A DNA stretch of 64,000 bases. Origin: Lachnospiraceae bacterium (GTDB taxonomy: Bacteria; Bacillota; Clostridia; Lachnospirales; Lachnospiraceae). The position numbers and the translations under genes were made by a program. Positions 18,506-26,896 of this stretch are shown piece after piece; the stretch's first letter is position 1, and each line of letters begins with the position of its first letter. The stretch lies in the NCBI GenBank assembly GCA_910574715.1, contig CAJTCH010000001.1, positions 186,001-250,000 of the forward strand. The letters run 5' to 3'. Under the pieces are notes generated by a model. That model did no database searches, was not told the DNA's origin, and was given only the letters and a program-made list of their open reading frames with translations.

Positions 18506-19589
18506 TCTTCTCCTCCTCATTCATATTATTCGTCATCCAATATGCAAACACGATCGCGGCTGCACCCGCCGCAAGCTTTCCAACCACTACCGGTGTGATC
18601 ATGGACGGCTGTACTCCCGCCGTGAATCCTAGATGGTCCCCAAGCGCCGCTGTTGCCGGAACCAGCCATGCCGTGTTGATAATAATCCCCCGTTTCTTCA
18701 TATCTTTCATCATAGTATATACCGGTACGGAATTCGCAAGGGTGAATACGATTCCCGCCGCGCTGACCGCGTCCATTCCCATCTTCCTTCCTACAGCGTT
18801 CAACGGCTTGTCCAGAAGCTTCACCAGGATGGAAAGCACCGGGAAAGTTCCAAGGAGTATGATGGCGATCCCTGCGATCGCATCCATCCCTTCCATGATC
18901 GGCGCCATCCCTGGGATCAGGACAATCCCTGTAATGTGCTCGAATGCCGCTGCCGCCAAGCCGATATAGATGACAATCGTGATAAACTGCCCGAATATCG
19001 TACACCCCTTGATCATTTTCTCCGGGATCACCTTAAGCCCCAACGCAAGCAGTACGGAGATGATCAAGATTGGCAGCGTATTCATCAGAATCATCCCTAG
19101 AGCAAACCCTGCGATGAATCCGCCGATGATACAGCCGATCGGGATCGTGATCAGTCCAATCAGCAGTCCCTTGGAAAAATACTGCCGGTCGTCCTTCTCA
19201 ATCAGTCCTAAGCCCACCGGAATCGAGAATACCAGCGTACATCCAAGCATGGACGCCACAATATTTCCTGCAAATAAACCTGCCTCTTGATTCTGCGCCA
19301 GCTCCATGGCCAGTGAATAGCCGCCCATATCGTTGGCAAGGATCGAACCAAACAGCGCCGGATCCGCTCCGATCGCCTGACACGCCGGTATGATCACCGG
19401 ACCAAGCGCCTTAGAGATTACCGGAGCCAGACACACGATCCCTACCATCCCAAGCGCCAGGGAACCCATCGCCTGAAATCCTTCGTCGAACTTCTCGCCC
19501 AACCCAAACCGGTTCCCGATGATCTTGTCCGCTGCGCCGATCAGTGCGCCGAACGCCATCACCCATAAAATAATCTGATCAAATGACAT
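18498..19589 (-). CDS. EutH-like transporter in the glycerol operon
   Basis: A 363-residue integral membrane protein with about ten to eleven helices and full-length similarity to EutH, the ethanolamine transporter (features include ILANDMGGYSLAMELA and GMDAVSAAGIVFTLANSVP). No other eut gene is in the window. It is the first gene of an operon with glycerol kinase and glycerol-3-phosphate dehydrogenase, so its substrate may be glycerol or a glycerol-containing head group rather than ethanolamine (inference). Strong ribosome site AAGGAGGA. Confidence 0.85.
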   Translation of the reverse strand: MSFDQIILWVMAFGALIGAADKIIGNRFGLGEKFDEGFQAMGSLALGMVGIVCLAPVISKALGPVIIPACQAIGADPALFGSILANDMGGYSLAMELAQNQEAGLFAGNIVASMLGCTLVFSIPVGLGLIEKDDRQYFSKGLLIGLITIPIGCIIGGFIAGFALGMILMNTLPILIISVLLALGLKVIPEKMIKGCTIFGQFITIVIYIGLAAAAFEHITGIVLIPGMAPIMEGMDAIAGIAIILLGTFPVLSILVKLLDKPLNAVGRKMGMDAVSAAGIVFTLANSVPVYTMMKDMKKRGIIINTAWLVPATAALGDHLGFTAGVQPSMITPVVVGKLAAGAAAIVFAYWMTNNMNEEEKNE

Positions 19590-19634
19590 CTTGTATCCTC
19601 CTTCATTTTTTTCACGGCCGTTTTTCTATTTCAC

Positions 19635-19688
19635 AATCTATCACAATTATTATTTTTGTGCAAATCCACAATAATCAGATTTTTTGTG
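19635..19688 (-). promoter_or_regulatory. promoter and candidate DeoR/GlpR operators of the glycerol operon
   Basis: On the minus strand, TTGCAC (19658-19663) and TAGATT (19635-19640) are 17 nt apart. Two inverted repeats of CACAA and TTGTG overlap this promoter: 19642-19660 (9-nt spacer), which fills the spacer and reaches the -35 box, and 19667-19688 (12-nt spacer) just upstream. A further CACAA is at 19632-19636. This is what repression by the adjacent DeoR/GlpR protein would look like; the motif assignment is inference. Confidence 0.55.
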
Positions 19689-19711
19689 CATTTTATATTA
19701 TTTTCAGCAAA

Positions 19712-19751
19712 TAAAAATGTGGGAAAGTTACTTAATCGCAACTTATCCCAC
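19712..19751 (-). terminator. terminator after the DeoR-family gene
   Basis: On the minus strand an 11-bp stem with one bulged base (19740-19751 with 19719-19729) is followed by ATTTTTATTT. It separates the regulator gene from the glycerol operon. Confidence 0.8.
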
Positions 19752-19770
19752 ATATGTGTTACCTATATAT

Positions 19771-20529
19771 CTATGTGACGATGATCTCAATCCCCCGCTC
19801 TCTTAACTCCTTTAAGATCTTCTTATCCGCCTTCTCATCCGTGATCAGACAGTCGATCCGATCCGGTGTGCAGACCTCGTTGAGCGCCTTGATGCCGAAC
19901 TTGCTGTAATCCGCCATAGCGATCACCTTCTTGCTGTGCGTAATGTAATGCCGCCTCAGATTCGTCTCTTCGATATGATAATCCATGATCCCGCTCCTAG
20001 CGTCCAACGCCCCGACGCCCAGAAATAACTTCTCCGCATAGAACCGGTCCACCATATCCTCCGCCCAGAAGCCAGAACTTGTACCTTCCCCGTATCTCAC
20101 CACGCCGCCAAGGATGATCACCGTAATGTCTGCGTCATCCATCAGCTCCAGAGCTATCTTAAGAGAATTGGTCAATACCGTGATCTTCTTCTTACCCTTA
20201 AGGAATCTTGCGAATTCCAGCGCCGTCGTCCCGATATCAATGATGATTGTCTCCCCGTCCTCCACAAGCGATGCAGCCCTTCTGCCGATCAGCAGCTTTT
20301 CCTCATAATTCTTAATCTCCCGGTAAGAATAATCCGGCTCGATGCTGTTCGCAACATTTAGGACGGCGCCTCCATGTATCCGCCTGATCACACCGCTTTT
20401 TTCCAGATCCGTCAAATCCCTGCGTATGGTTTCCATCGAAACCTGAAAAAGCTCCGACAATTCATTCGCCTTTATCACCCGGTTCTCTGCGGCCAGACGG
20501 ATGATCTCATCTTTTCTCTGTAATTTCAT
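19771..20529 (-). CDS. DeoR/GlpR-family transcriptional regulator
   Basis: A 252-residue repressor starting at 20529, where AGGAGG lies about 10 nt upstream and the DeoR pattern MKLQRKDEIIRLAAEN begins. The N-terminal winged HTH includes SMETIRRDLTDLEKSGVIRRIHGGA. The C-terminal DeoRC sensor domain is present, with the usual GTTALEFARFL phosphate-binding region. GlpR-type members respond to glycerol-3-phosphate or related phosphosugars. Its place directly before eutH-glpK makes it the likely regulator. Confidence 0.92.
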   Translation of the reverse strand: MKLQRKDEIIRLAAENRVIKANELSELFQVSMETIRRDLTDLEKSGVIRRIHGGAVLNVANSIEPDYSYREIKNYEEKLLIGRRAASLVEDGETIIIDIGTTALEFARFLKGKKKITVLTNSLKIALELMDDADITVIILGGVVRYGEGTSSGFWAEDMVDRFYAEKLFLGVGALDARSGIMDYHIEETNLRRHYITHSKKVIAMADYSKFGIKALNEVCTPDRIDCLITDEKADKKILKELRERGIEIIVT

Positions 20530-20654
20530 GGACGGAATTTCCTCCTGATTTATCGTGCCAAACGCCAAAATACCACATCTTATCCACATATATTTTGTAA
20601 CTTTCTCACAAAAATATATGGCTATAGAAATTTCTCCAACCTGCCGCTAGAAGC

Positions 20655-21746
20655 TTACGCTGCTCCGGTGATCGTTCCCCCGCCCAGCACGTGTTCTCCA
20701 TCATACAGCACCACCGCCTGTCCCGGAGTGACCGCACGCTGAGGCTCCTCGAACACACACCGAATCTCGTCCGCACCTGTCTTACACACCCTGCACCAGG
20801 CGCCTTTGTGATTATAACGGATCTTAGCCCAGACTCTTCTCTCCTCTGTCAGATCCTCCACCGACATGAAATTCACCCGGTTTGCCCGTACCTCGTAAGC
20901 CAGAGATTCCTCATGCGTCCCGATTACGACCTCGTTGGTCTCAGGACGGATCTCAAGGACGAATACCGGATGTCCAAGAGCAAGTCCTAATCCCTTCCTC
21001 TGTCCCACCGTGTAGTGAATGATCCCCTTGTGCCGTCCGACGACCGTTCCGTCAGACAAGACAAAATTCCCCGGTTCTATTCTCCTGCTCGTTCCAACAC
21101 ATCTCACAATATAGGACGCATAATCCCCGTCCGGTACGAAGCAGATATCCTGGCTGTCCGGCTTATCCGCTACCCTAAGGCCGATGTCGTTCGCCATCTT
21201 GCGGATCTCCTCCTTGGTATACTCTCCCACCGGCATCAGGGTATGCGCAAGCTGCTCCTGTGTCAGATTATAGAGCGCGTAGGTCTGATCCTTGGCGACG
21301 TTACTGGAGGTTCTAAGCGCATATCTGCCGCCTGGCAGACGATCGATCCTGCCGTAATGCCCGGTCGCGATATAATCCGCGCCGATCTCCATACTTCTCC
21401 TTAGAAGTGACTCCCACTTCACATAACGGTTACAGGCAATACAGGGATTCGGCGTTCTTCCATGAAGATATTCGTCTATAAAGTAATCGGTCACGTTCGC
21501 CTTGAATTCCTCCCTGAAGTTCATCACATAATACGGGATCCCAAGGGAAGCCGCCACTCTTCTGGCATCCTCCACCGCGCTGAAACCGCAGCATCCGCCC
21601 TGTTCCTCCTGAGTCTCTTCCCCTTCCTTCTCCCAGATCTGCATCGTGACCCCTGTCACGTCATAGCCCTGTTCCTTTAACAGCCAGGCTGCCACAGAGG
21701 AATCCACCCCTCCGGACAGCCCGACTACCACTTTCTTCTTATCCAT
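20655..21746 (-). CDS. mnmA: tRNA 2-thiouridine(34) synthase MnmA
   Basis: A 363-residue enzyme that thiolates U34 of tRNA-Lys, -Glu and -Gln. The ATP-pyrophosphatase loop SGGVDSSVAAWLL is near the N terminus. The two catalytic cysteines sit in NPCIACNRYVKW (~residue 102) and SQDICFVPDGDY (~residue 200). It receives sulfur from a cysteine desulfurase. It is the last gene of the iscR-nifS-nifU-mnmA cluster, 5 nt after nifU. Confidence 0.96.
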   Translation of the reverse strand: MDKKKVVVGLSGGVDSSVAAWLLKEQGYDVTGVTMQIWEKEGEETQEEQGGCCGFSAVEDARRVAASLGIPYYVMNFREEFKANVTDYFIDEYLHGRTPNPCIACNRYVKWESLLRRSMEIGADYIATGHYGRIDRLPGGRYALRTSSNVAKDQTYALYNLTQEQLAHTLMPVGEYTKEEIRKMANDIGLRVADKPDSQDICFVPDGDYASYIVRCVGTSRRIEPGNFVLSDGTVVGRHKGIIHYTVGQRKGLGLALGHPVFVLEIRPETNEVVIGTHEESLAYEVRANRVNFMSVEDLTEERRVWAKIRYNHKGAWCRVCKTGADEIRCVFEEPQRAVTPGQAVVLYDGEHVLGGGTITGAA

Positions 21747-21751
21747 AAAAA

Positions 21752-22192
21752 TTAATATTCCTCTTCTTCCTCCTCATCCTCATGAATATCCGACTTCGGC
21801 TTCTCAAGCCCTTCGATCTTGATCCCATGCTTCTCTGCATAATCCCACAGCGCCGCATGGATCGCTTCTTCCGCAAGCAGCGAACAGTGCACCTTCACCG
21901 GCGGCAGCCCATCAAGCGCCTCCATCACCGCCTTATTCGTCACCTGAAGCGCATCATAGATAGATTTGCCCTTCACAAGCTCCGTCGCCATGCTGCTCGT
22001 CGCCACGGCGGCGCCGCACCCAAAGGTCTTAAATTTCACATCCTGTATGATCTGATCATCATCAATATCCAGATAGATACGCATGATATCACCGCATTTT
22101 GCATTGCCTACCGTACCTACCCCGCTGGCATCCTCGATCTCTCCTACATTCCTTGGATGCTGAAAATGATCCATTACCTTCTCTGTATACAT
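21752..22192 (-). CDS. nifU: NifU/IscU-like iron-sulfur cluster scaffold
   Basis: A 146-residue scaffold with the three ligand cysteines in GNAKCGD, FGCGAAVATSS and KVHCSLLAEEA. The C-terminal tail is acidic (DIHEDEEEEEEY). It corresponds to the N-terminal scaffold domain of NifU, as in many clostridia. It accepts sulfur from the NifS protein encoded just upstream. Confidence 0.93.
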   Translation of the reverse strand: MYTEKVMDHFQHPRNVGEIEDASGVGTVGNAKCGDIMRIYLDIDDDQIIQDVKFKTFGCGAAVATSSMATELVKGKSIYDALQVTNKAVMEALDGLPPVKVHCSLLAEEAIHAALWDYAEKHGIKIEGLEKPKSDIHEDEEEEEEY

Positions 22193-22258
22193 TCCTGATT
22201 CCTCCTAAAAAATCTTTTTTATCGTAACAATTCGGATACCTTCACTGTTACAGGCATC

Positions 22259-23443
22259 TTACTTCTTCTCTTTCTTAAGAAAATCCTCATAGAGCGGCGA
22301 CATATTCCTAAGCGTACCCACGATCTCTTTTAAGCAGTCCACTACATAATCAATCTCTTCCTCCGTCGTCTCGTCGCTAAGCGTCATCCTAAGAGACCCA
22401 TGGGCGATCTCATGGGGAAGCCCGATGGCAAGAAGCACATGGGACGGATCTAACGACCCGGAAGTACATGCTGAACCGCTGGACGCACAGATCCCCTTGC
22501 CGTCAAGCAGGATCAGAAGCGACTCGCCCTCCACGAACCGGAAGCTTACATTCACATTATTCGGAAGCCTGTCCGTCTTATGTCCGTTCAGCCGGCAATA
22601 CGGGATCTCCTCCAGGATCCGGCTGATCATATGGTCGCGCAGCCCGCTCTCCTTCTCTGCCCTCGCTTCCATCGTCGCCGCAGCCCGCCGTACTGCCGTA
22701 CCAAGTCCGATGATCCCCGGCACATTCTCCGTACCGGCACGGCGCTTCCGCTCCTGGGCTCCGCCGTGTACGAAAGAACGGATCTTCACACCCTTGCGGA
22801 TATATAAGAAGCCGATCCCCTTCGGTCCGTTCAGCTTGTGTCCGCTGGCGCTCAGCATATCGATATGGCACTCATCCACATGGATCGGAACTTGGCCAAA
22901 TGCCTGGACCGCATCGGTGTGGAACAGAATCCCCTTCTCATGGGCGATCTTGCCGATCTCACGAATCGGCTGAATGGTTCCGATCTCGTTATTGGCATAC
23001 ATCACCGAGATCAGGATCGTGGTCGGCCGGATCGCTTTCTTCAGATCATCAAGCCGCACCTTCCCGTCCTCGTCCACATCCAGATAAGTGACCTCATAGC
23101 CCCTCTTCTCCAGATATTCTGCCGTATGGAGGATCGCATGGTGCTCGATCTTCGTCGTGATAATGTGATTCCCCTTATCTCCGTAAGCTTCCGCAGCCGC
23201 CTTAAGCGCCCAGTTGTCGGATTCTGATCCCCCCGCTGTGAAATAGATCTCGTTGCTCTTCGCGCCAAGCACTTCCGCGATCACGTCCCTCTGCTCGCTG
23301 ATCGCCTCCTTATTGCCGGAAGCAAATGTGTATACGCTGGACGGATTGCCGTAATTCTCTGTAAAATACGGAAGCATCGCTTCCACTACTTCCGGCGCTG
23401 TCTTCGTCGTCGCCGCATTATCCAGGTAAATGAATTTTCCCAT
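22259..23443 (-). CDS. nifS: cysteine desulfurase NifS
   Basis: A 394-residue PLP enzyme. The lysine that holds PLP is in SASGHKLNGPKG (near residue 204), and the catalytic cysteine is in the flexible loop ASSGSACTSGSLDPSHVL (near residue 326). The short loop with SSGSACTSG marks the IscS/NifS group. It supplies sulfur to NifU and MnmA. Start at 23443 follows AGGAGA, 26 nt after the iscR stop. Confidence 0.95.
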   Translation of the reverse strand: MGKFIYLDNAATTKTAPEVVEAMLPYFTENYGNPSSVYTFASGNKEAISEQRDVIAEVLGAKSNEIYFTAGGSESDNWALKAAAEAYGDKGNHIITTKIEHHAILHTAEYLEKRGYEVTYLDVDEDGKVRLDDLKKAIRPTTILISVMYANNEIGTIQPIREIGKIAHEKGILFHTDAVQAFGQVPIHVDECHIDMLSASGHKLNGPKGIGFLYIRKGVKIRSFVHGGAQERKRRAGTENVPGIIGLGTAVRRAAATMEARAEKESGLRDHMISRILEEIPYCRLNGHKTDRLPNNVNVSFRFVEGESLLILLDGKGICASSGSACTSGSLDPSHVLLAIGLPHEIAHGSLRMTLSDETTEEEIDYVVDCLKEIVGTLRNMSPLYEDFLKKEKK

Positions 23444-23469
23444 CTCTATTCTCCTCTTCTCTATTGAAT

Positions 23470-23928
23470 TTATACATTACACTTCGGATTCTCCAGTTCA
23501 CCCTCCGGATTCAGCCGTCTGCTCTCCCGGACCAGTTCATCTAACATCATCCGATCCACCGTCTCGTTAATGCTGTCATTGATCTTCTGCCATACATACT
23601 TGGTCACACAGCCGTCCGAAGCCATACATCCCTCTTCGGAATAGAACGCCGCGCATTTGACCGGCTCAAGGCTCCCTTCCAGCGCACGCAGCACATCTCC
23701 CACGGAGATCTCGCATGCGCCTCTTGCCAGGATATATCCCCCCGCCGCACCGCGGATACTGCACACCAGCCCCGCCTTCTTAAGAAGCCCGACCAACTGC
23801 TCCAGATACCGCTCCGAGATATCCTGCCTTGCCGCAATACTGCTGATGGAGACCGGCTCCTTCTCACTGTATCTGGCAAGATCTATCATGGCCCGAAGGC
23901 CGTATCTTCCCTTTGTAGAAAGCTTCAC
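23470..23928 (-). CDS. iscR: Rrf2-family regulator, IscR type
   Basis: A 152-residue Rrf2 winged-helix regulator starting with GTG at 23928 after AAGGTGAG. Cys92, Cys101 and Cys107 match the three cluster-binding cysteines of IscR in position and approximate spacing (VKCAAFYSEEGCMASDGC). It should sense Fe-S status and control the nifS-nifU-mnmA genes behind it. A perfect palindrome lies in its own leader. Confidence 0.92.
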   Translation of the reverse strand: MKLSTKGRYGLRAMIDLARYSEKEPVSISSIAARQDISERYLEQLVGLLKKAGLVCSIRGAAGGYILARGACEISVGDVLRALEGSLEPVKCAAFYSEEGCMASDGCVTKYVWQKINDSINETVDRMMLDELVRESRRLNPEGELENPKCNV

Positions 23929-23962
23929 TCACTCACCTTCATTCCAGTTAAACATTTTTAAT

Positions 23963-24023
23963 TCCTAGCAAATTGCTAGGATATTTCCATATGTAGAATA
24001 GCACTGCTTTTTTGTTCTGTCAA
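23963..24023 (-). promoter_or_regulatory. isc operon promoter and candidate IscR operator
   Basis: On the minus strand TTGACA (24018-24023) and TATTCT (23995-24000) are 17 nt apart. A perfect 9-bp inverted repeat with one central base, TCCTAGCAAATTGCTAGGA (23963-23981), begins only a few nucleotides after the predicted transcription start (~23988). Binding there would block elongation or initiation. Attribution to IscR is by position. Confidence 0.7.
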
Positions 24024-24074
24024 GTCCCCTTTTGGAATATGCTGTAATAATACGATAAATCAAAGGAGCCCGCC

Positions 24075-25400
24075 ATGTCACGAAAACGTGCAATCATCAA
24101 AGGGACTTTTATCTTAACACTGACCGGATTCGCTACCCGGTTTATGGGATTCTTCTACCGCATTTTCCTGAGCCACACCTTCGGAGAGGAAGGAGTCGGC
24201 CTGTACCAGCTTGTATTTCCTATCTACGCACTCTGCTTTTCCCTAACCTCCGCCGGCATTGAGCTTGCTCTGTCCCGCTGTGTTGCCGCCCGGATCACAC
24301 AGGGAAAACGCCGGGAAGCAAGGGAGATCCTATATACAAGCCTTCTCCTGTCCGTCTCCCTCTCTGTTATCGTCACTCTTCTTTTACAGAAATACGCCGT
24401 TCCCATATCCGAAGTTTTTCTTAAGGAACCGCGGTGCGAAAACCTGCTCATCATCCTCTCCTATGCATTTCCGTTTGCATCTGTTCATAGCTGTATCTGC
24501 GGCTACTACTTCGGGCTGAAGCAGACCGGAATCCCCGCCATATCCCAGTTCATAGAGCAGACCGTACGGATCTTCAGCGTCTGCCTGCTCTATCTGTACG
24601 GAATCAACCACGGGATCCGTTTTGGCGTCGCTATCGCCGTTACAGGCCTGATCGCGGGAGAGATCGCTTCTTCCGTCTTCTGTCTCAGGGCTTTGACCGG
24701 CAAAAAAGTCTTAAAGACCCTAGCGCGGTTCCGCCTGCGCGGTTCCTTAAGGCACAGCCGCGAACTGCTTACGCTCTCCGTCCCCTTAACCGCAAGCCGG
24801 GTGCTCTTAAATGTCCTGCAGAGCATCGAGGCCGTATCCATCCCTGTAAGGCTTCAAGCCCACGGAATGCCGCTCTCGGAAGCGCTTGGTACCTACGGGG
24901 TACTGACCGGCATGGCCCTGCCCTGCATCCTTTTTCCATCCGCGATCACCAATTCCGTATCCACCATGCTTCTCCCCACGGTGGCAGAGATACAGACACT
25001 CAACAACCGCCGGGAACTGTCCAATCTGGTAGGCAAGGTCACCTACTCCTGCATCTTTCTTGGAAGCATCTGCTGTGTAAGCCTTCTTACCTTTGGAGAA
25101 TGGATCGGAGCCTTTCTGTTCCACAGCTCCATGGCAGGGGATTATATCATTACCCTAGCCTGGATCTGCCCGTTCCTGTACACCAACAACACCCTGATCA
25201 GCATGATCAACGGAATCGGAAAGACAACGCTTTCCTTCAGCATTAATTCTGCAAGTCTCGGCATACGGATCGCGAGCGTCTTCCTCCTGATCCCAATCTT
25301 CGGGATCGAAGGATATCTGTGGGGGCTTCTGGCAAGCCAGATCCTGATCTTCCTGTTCTGCCTGCTGTACCTGCAATATTATCTGCGGAAATCCAGCTGA
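24075..25400 (+). CDS. polysaccharide/lipid flippase, stage V sporulation protein B-like
   Basis: A 441-residue membrane protein of the MOP superfamily with about 12-14 helices. The N-terminal KRAIIKGTFILTLTGFATRFMGFFYRIFLS and GLYQLVFPIYALCFSLTSAGIE are typical of SpoVB/YtgP proteins. Such proteins flip lipid-linked precursors of spore cortex or cell wall. Start at 24075 follows AAAGGAG. It is divergent from the isc operon. SpoVB versus a paralogue such as YtgP cannot be decided from sequence alone. Confidence 0.9.
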   Translation: MSRKRAIIKGTFILTLTGFATRFMGFFYRIFLSHTFGEEGVGLYQLVFPIYALCFSLTSAGIELALSRCVAARITQGKRREAREILYTSLLLSVSLSVIVTLLLQKYAVPISEVFLKEPRCENLLIILSYAFPFASVHSCICGYYFGLKQTGIPAISQFIEQTVRIFSVCLLYLYGINHGIRFGVAIAVTGLIAGEIASSVFCLRALTGKKVLKTLARFRLRGSLRHSRELLTLSVPLTASRVLLNVLQSIEAVSIPVRLQAHGMPLSEALGTYGVLTGMALPCILFPSAITNSVSTMLLPTVAEIQTLNNRRELSNLVGKVTYSCIFLGSICCVSLLTFGEWIGAFLFHSSMAGDYIITLAWICPFLYTNNTLISMINGIGKTTLSFSINSASLGIRIASVFLLIPIFGIEGYLWGLLASQILIFLFCLLYLQYYLRKSS

Positions 25401-25464
25401 AAGATCAGCAGCCTGCTCATTCATCCGCATAATTTTGAAATGTTTGTGAACATTCGGTATTCTC

Positions 25465-25493
25465 TGGACAGAAACCGCCAAATCCTTTAAAAT
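25465..25493 (+). promoter_or_regulatory. promoter of the membrane-anchored HExxH protein
   Basis: TGGACA (25465-25470) and TAAAAT (25488-25493) are 17 nt apart and lie 40 nt upstream of the start at 25534. Confidence 0.6.
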
Positions 25494-25533
25494 AATTTCG
25501 TATAAGAATTTGGGAGGTTCCATAAAGACATCT

Positions 25534-26268
25534 ATGAAGACACAGGAAAAGAATAAAAACGGACTCATATATTTCCTCCTGCTGCTGATCATCATCCTCA
25601 CAGCTTTCGTTGCTCTGGGGATCCGGCAGCAGAAGGAAGCGGCCGAAGCTTCCGTCCGCGCCGCGAAGCTTAACCCTAAGCAGGTACAGGACATCGCATT
25701 TGGACCGGATCATGTGGACGACCCCCTATCCTCCATCCAATGCCAGAAGGACGGCAATGCAGACGACGGGATCGTAGCGATTGTCAACCAGCAGCTCGCG
25801 TTACTGCCGCCGTATCTCCAGGATGCATTTGTAAGAGAGGGCTGGGGTATCTATGTGACGGATAAGAATATCGGACAGACCTACTACAAAGGGAAATACA
25901 ACCAGGTCATGGCGACCACAAACTACGAAGAGCAGCGTATCCTGATCGAATCACGGTCAGACGCTGCTTCTCAGTCACCCATCCACGAGATTGGGCATTG
26001 GTTTGATTTCTATGTAGGCCTTCCTTCCTATACTGACACATTCAAGTCCATCTACCAGTCAGAGAGCGCTTCCTTTATCCGGACATACGGATCGGACTGC
26101 GTAAGAGACGAGATGGAATTCTTCGCCGAGGGATTCTGGCAGTATATCATCGATCCCGGCAGGCTTAAGGCCGCAAGCCCCGGGCTGTATCAGATCATCC
26201 ATGCCGAATACTGCCTGTCCCGGGTATTGCGGACATGGTATGAATACGGACTTCCGTCTGCATTATAG
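25534..26268 (+). CDS. membrane-anchored putative zinc metallopeptidase (ATLF-like)
   Basis: About 244 residues. A single N-terminal helix (GLIYFLLLLIIILTAFVALGI) should anchor it with the rest outside. The motif HEIGHWFDF is a classic HExxH zinc site, and a downstream EFFAEGFWQYI supplies a candidate third ligand, the layout seen in anthrax lethal-factor-like (ATLF) metallopeptidases. The substrate is unknown. GGGAGG is 16 nt before the ATG at 25534, which is long, so initiation may be weak. It lies between two sporulation-type genes, so a spore or envelope role is possible (inference). Confidence 0.65.
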   Translation: MKTQEKNKNGLIYFLLLLIIILTAFVALGIRQQKEAAEASVRAAKLNPKQVQDIAFGPDHVDDPLSSIQCQKDGNADDGIVAIVNQQLALLPPYLQDAFVREGWGIYVTDKNIGQTYYKGKYNQVMATTNYEEQRILIESRSDAASQSPIHEIGHWFDFYVGLPSYTDTFKSIYQSESASFIRTYGSDCVRDEMEFFAEGFWQYIIDPGRLKAASPGLYQIIHAEYCLSRVLRTWYEYGLPSAL

Positions 26269-26292
26269 GCCATATATAATGCAGACAATACA

Positions 26293-26838
26293 CTAAAGCG
26301 TCTTTAAGAACAATTCCATGATGATCGGGTTCACATAACACTCCAGCAGAATACCGACGATGATAAATAACACCATACTGATCATCTTAGACGGATTCCA
26401 TTTGGCTTCCGGATAGGTAAACAGATACCACAGCAGAACCATGAACCCCGCCGCATAGAATACAAAATGCGGCGTCAACGCAATCAGGCACAGGATCAGC
26501 CCCTTAAGTCCCATCTTAAGGACAGCCGAAGTCATGATCATTCCGCCGCCAAAGCCTGTCCATGCCAGGAATCCGGCCGCGATCCCTTTCCTGAGCCTGG
26601 TACATCCAAGCGCCGCCACCAATATAAGAGGTACGGCACGGACTCTCACCACATACCACAGGTATTCTGTCATATCAATCTCCGCCTGACTGTACTGATT
26701 CAGGAAAAATTCACTGAAGATACCCATACCCGCGATCGTATCCTCTGACATCAGATTCGCATAGATGATTCCGGCAAAAAACCCCAGCATACAAAAAATG
26801 ATCAAGAACTTCTTGTTCTCATGTATCCTCACAAGCAT
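26293..26838 (-). CDS. spoIIM: stage II sporulation protein M
   Basis: About 181 residues with five predicted helices, matching the SpoIIM/DUF95 family. In B. subtilis SpoIIM works with SpoIID and SpoIIP to remove septal peptidoglycan during engulfment. Gene order beside a nudF-like NUDIX gene matches known Firmicute synteny. The exact start is uncertain: GGGAGG is only 1 nt from the ATG at 26838, whereas a GTG at 26832 has the better 7-nt spacing. Confidence 0.88.
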   Translation of the reverse strand: MLVRIHENKKFLIIFCMLGFFAGIIYANLMSEDTIAGMGIFSEFFLNQYSQAEIDMTEYLWYVVRVRAVPLILVAALGCTRLRKGIAAGFLAWTGFGGGMIMTSAVLKMGLKGLILCLIALTPHFVFYAAGFMVLLWYLFTYPEAKWNPSKMISMVLFIIVGILLECYVNPIIMELFLKTL

Positions 26839-26896
26839 TCCTCCCACTGTTACAGATACTTCATTATATGCCGGGGAAATAAATATATTCGTTATA

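Noticed and set aside
18498..19589. Ethanolamine utilisation locus
   Set aside because: Only a EutH-like gene is present. No EutB/C, EutG, EutE or microcompartment shell genes are in the window.
24021..24074. Sporulation sigma E/G promoter before the SpoVB-like gene
   Set aside because: GAATA and a TACGATAAA-like box occur, but the spacing is far too short for either consensus.
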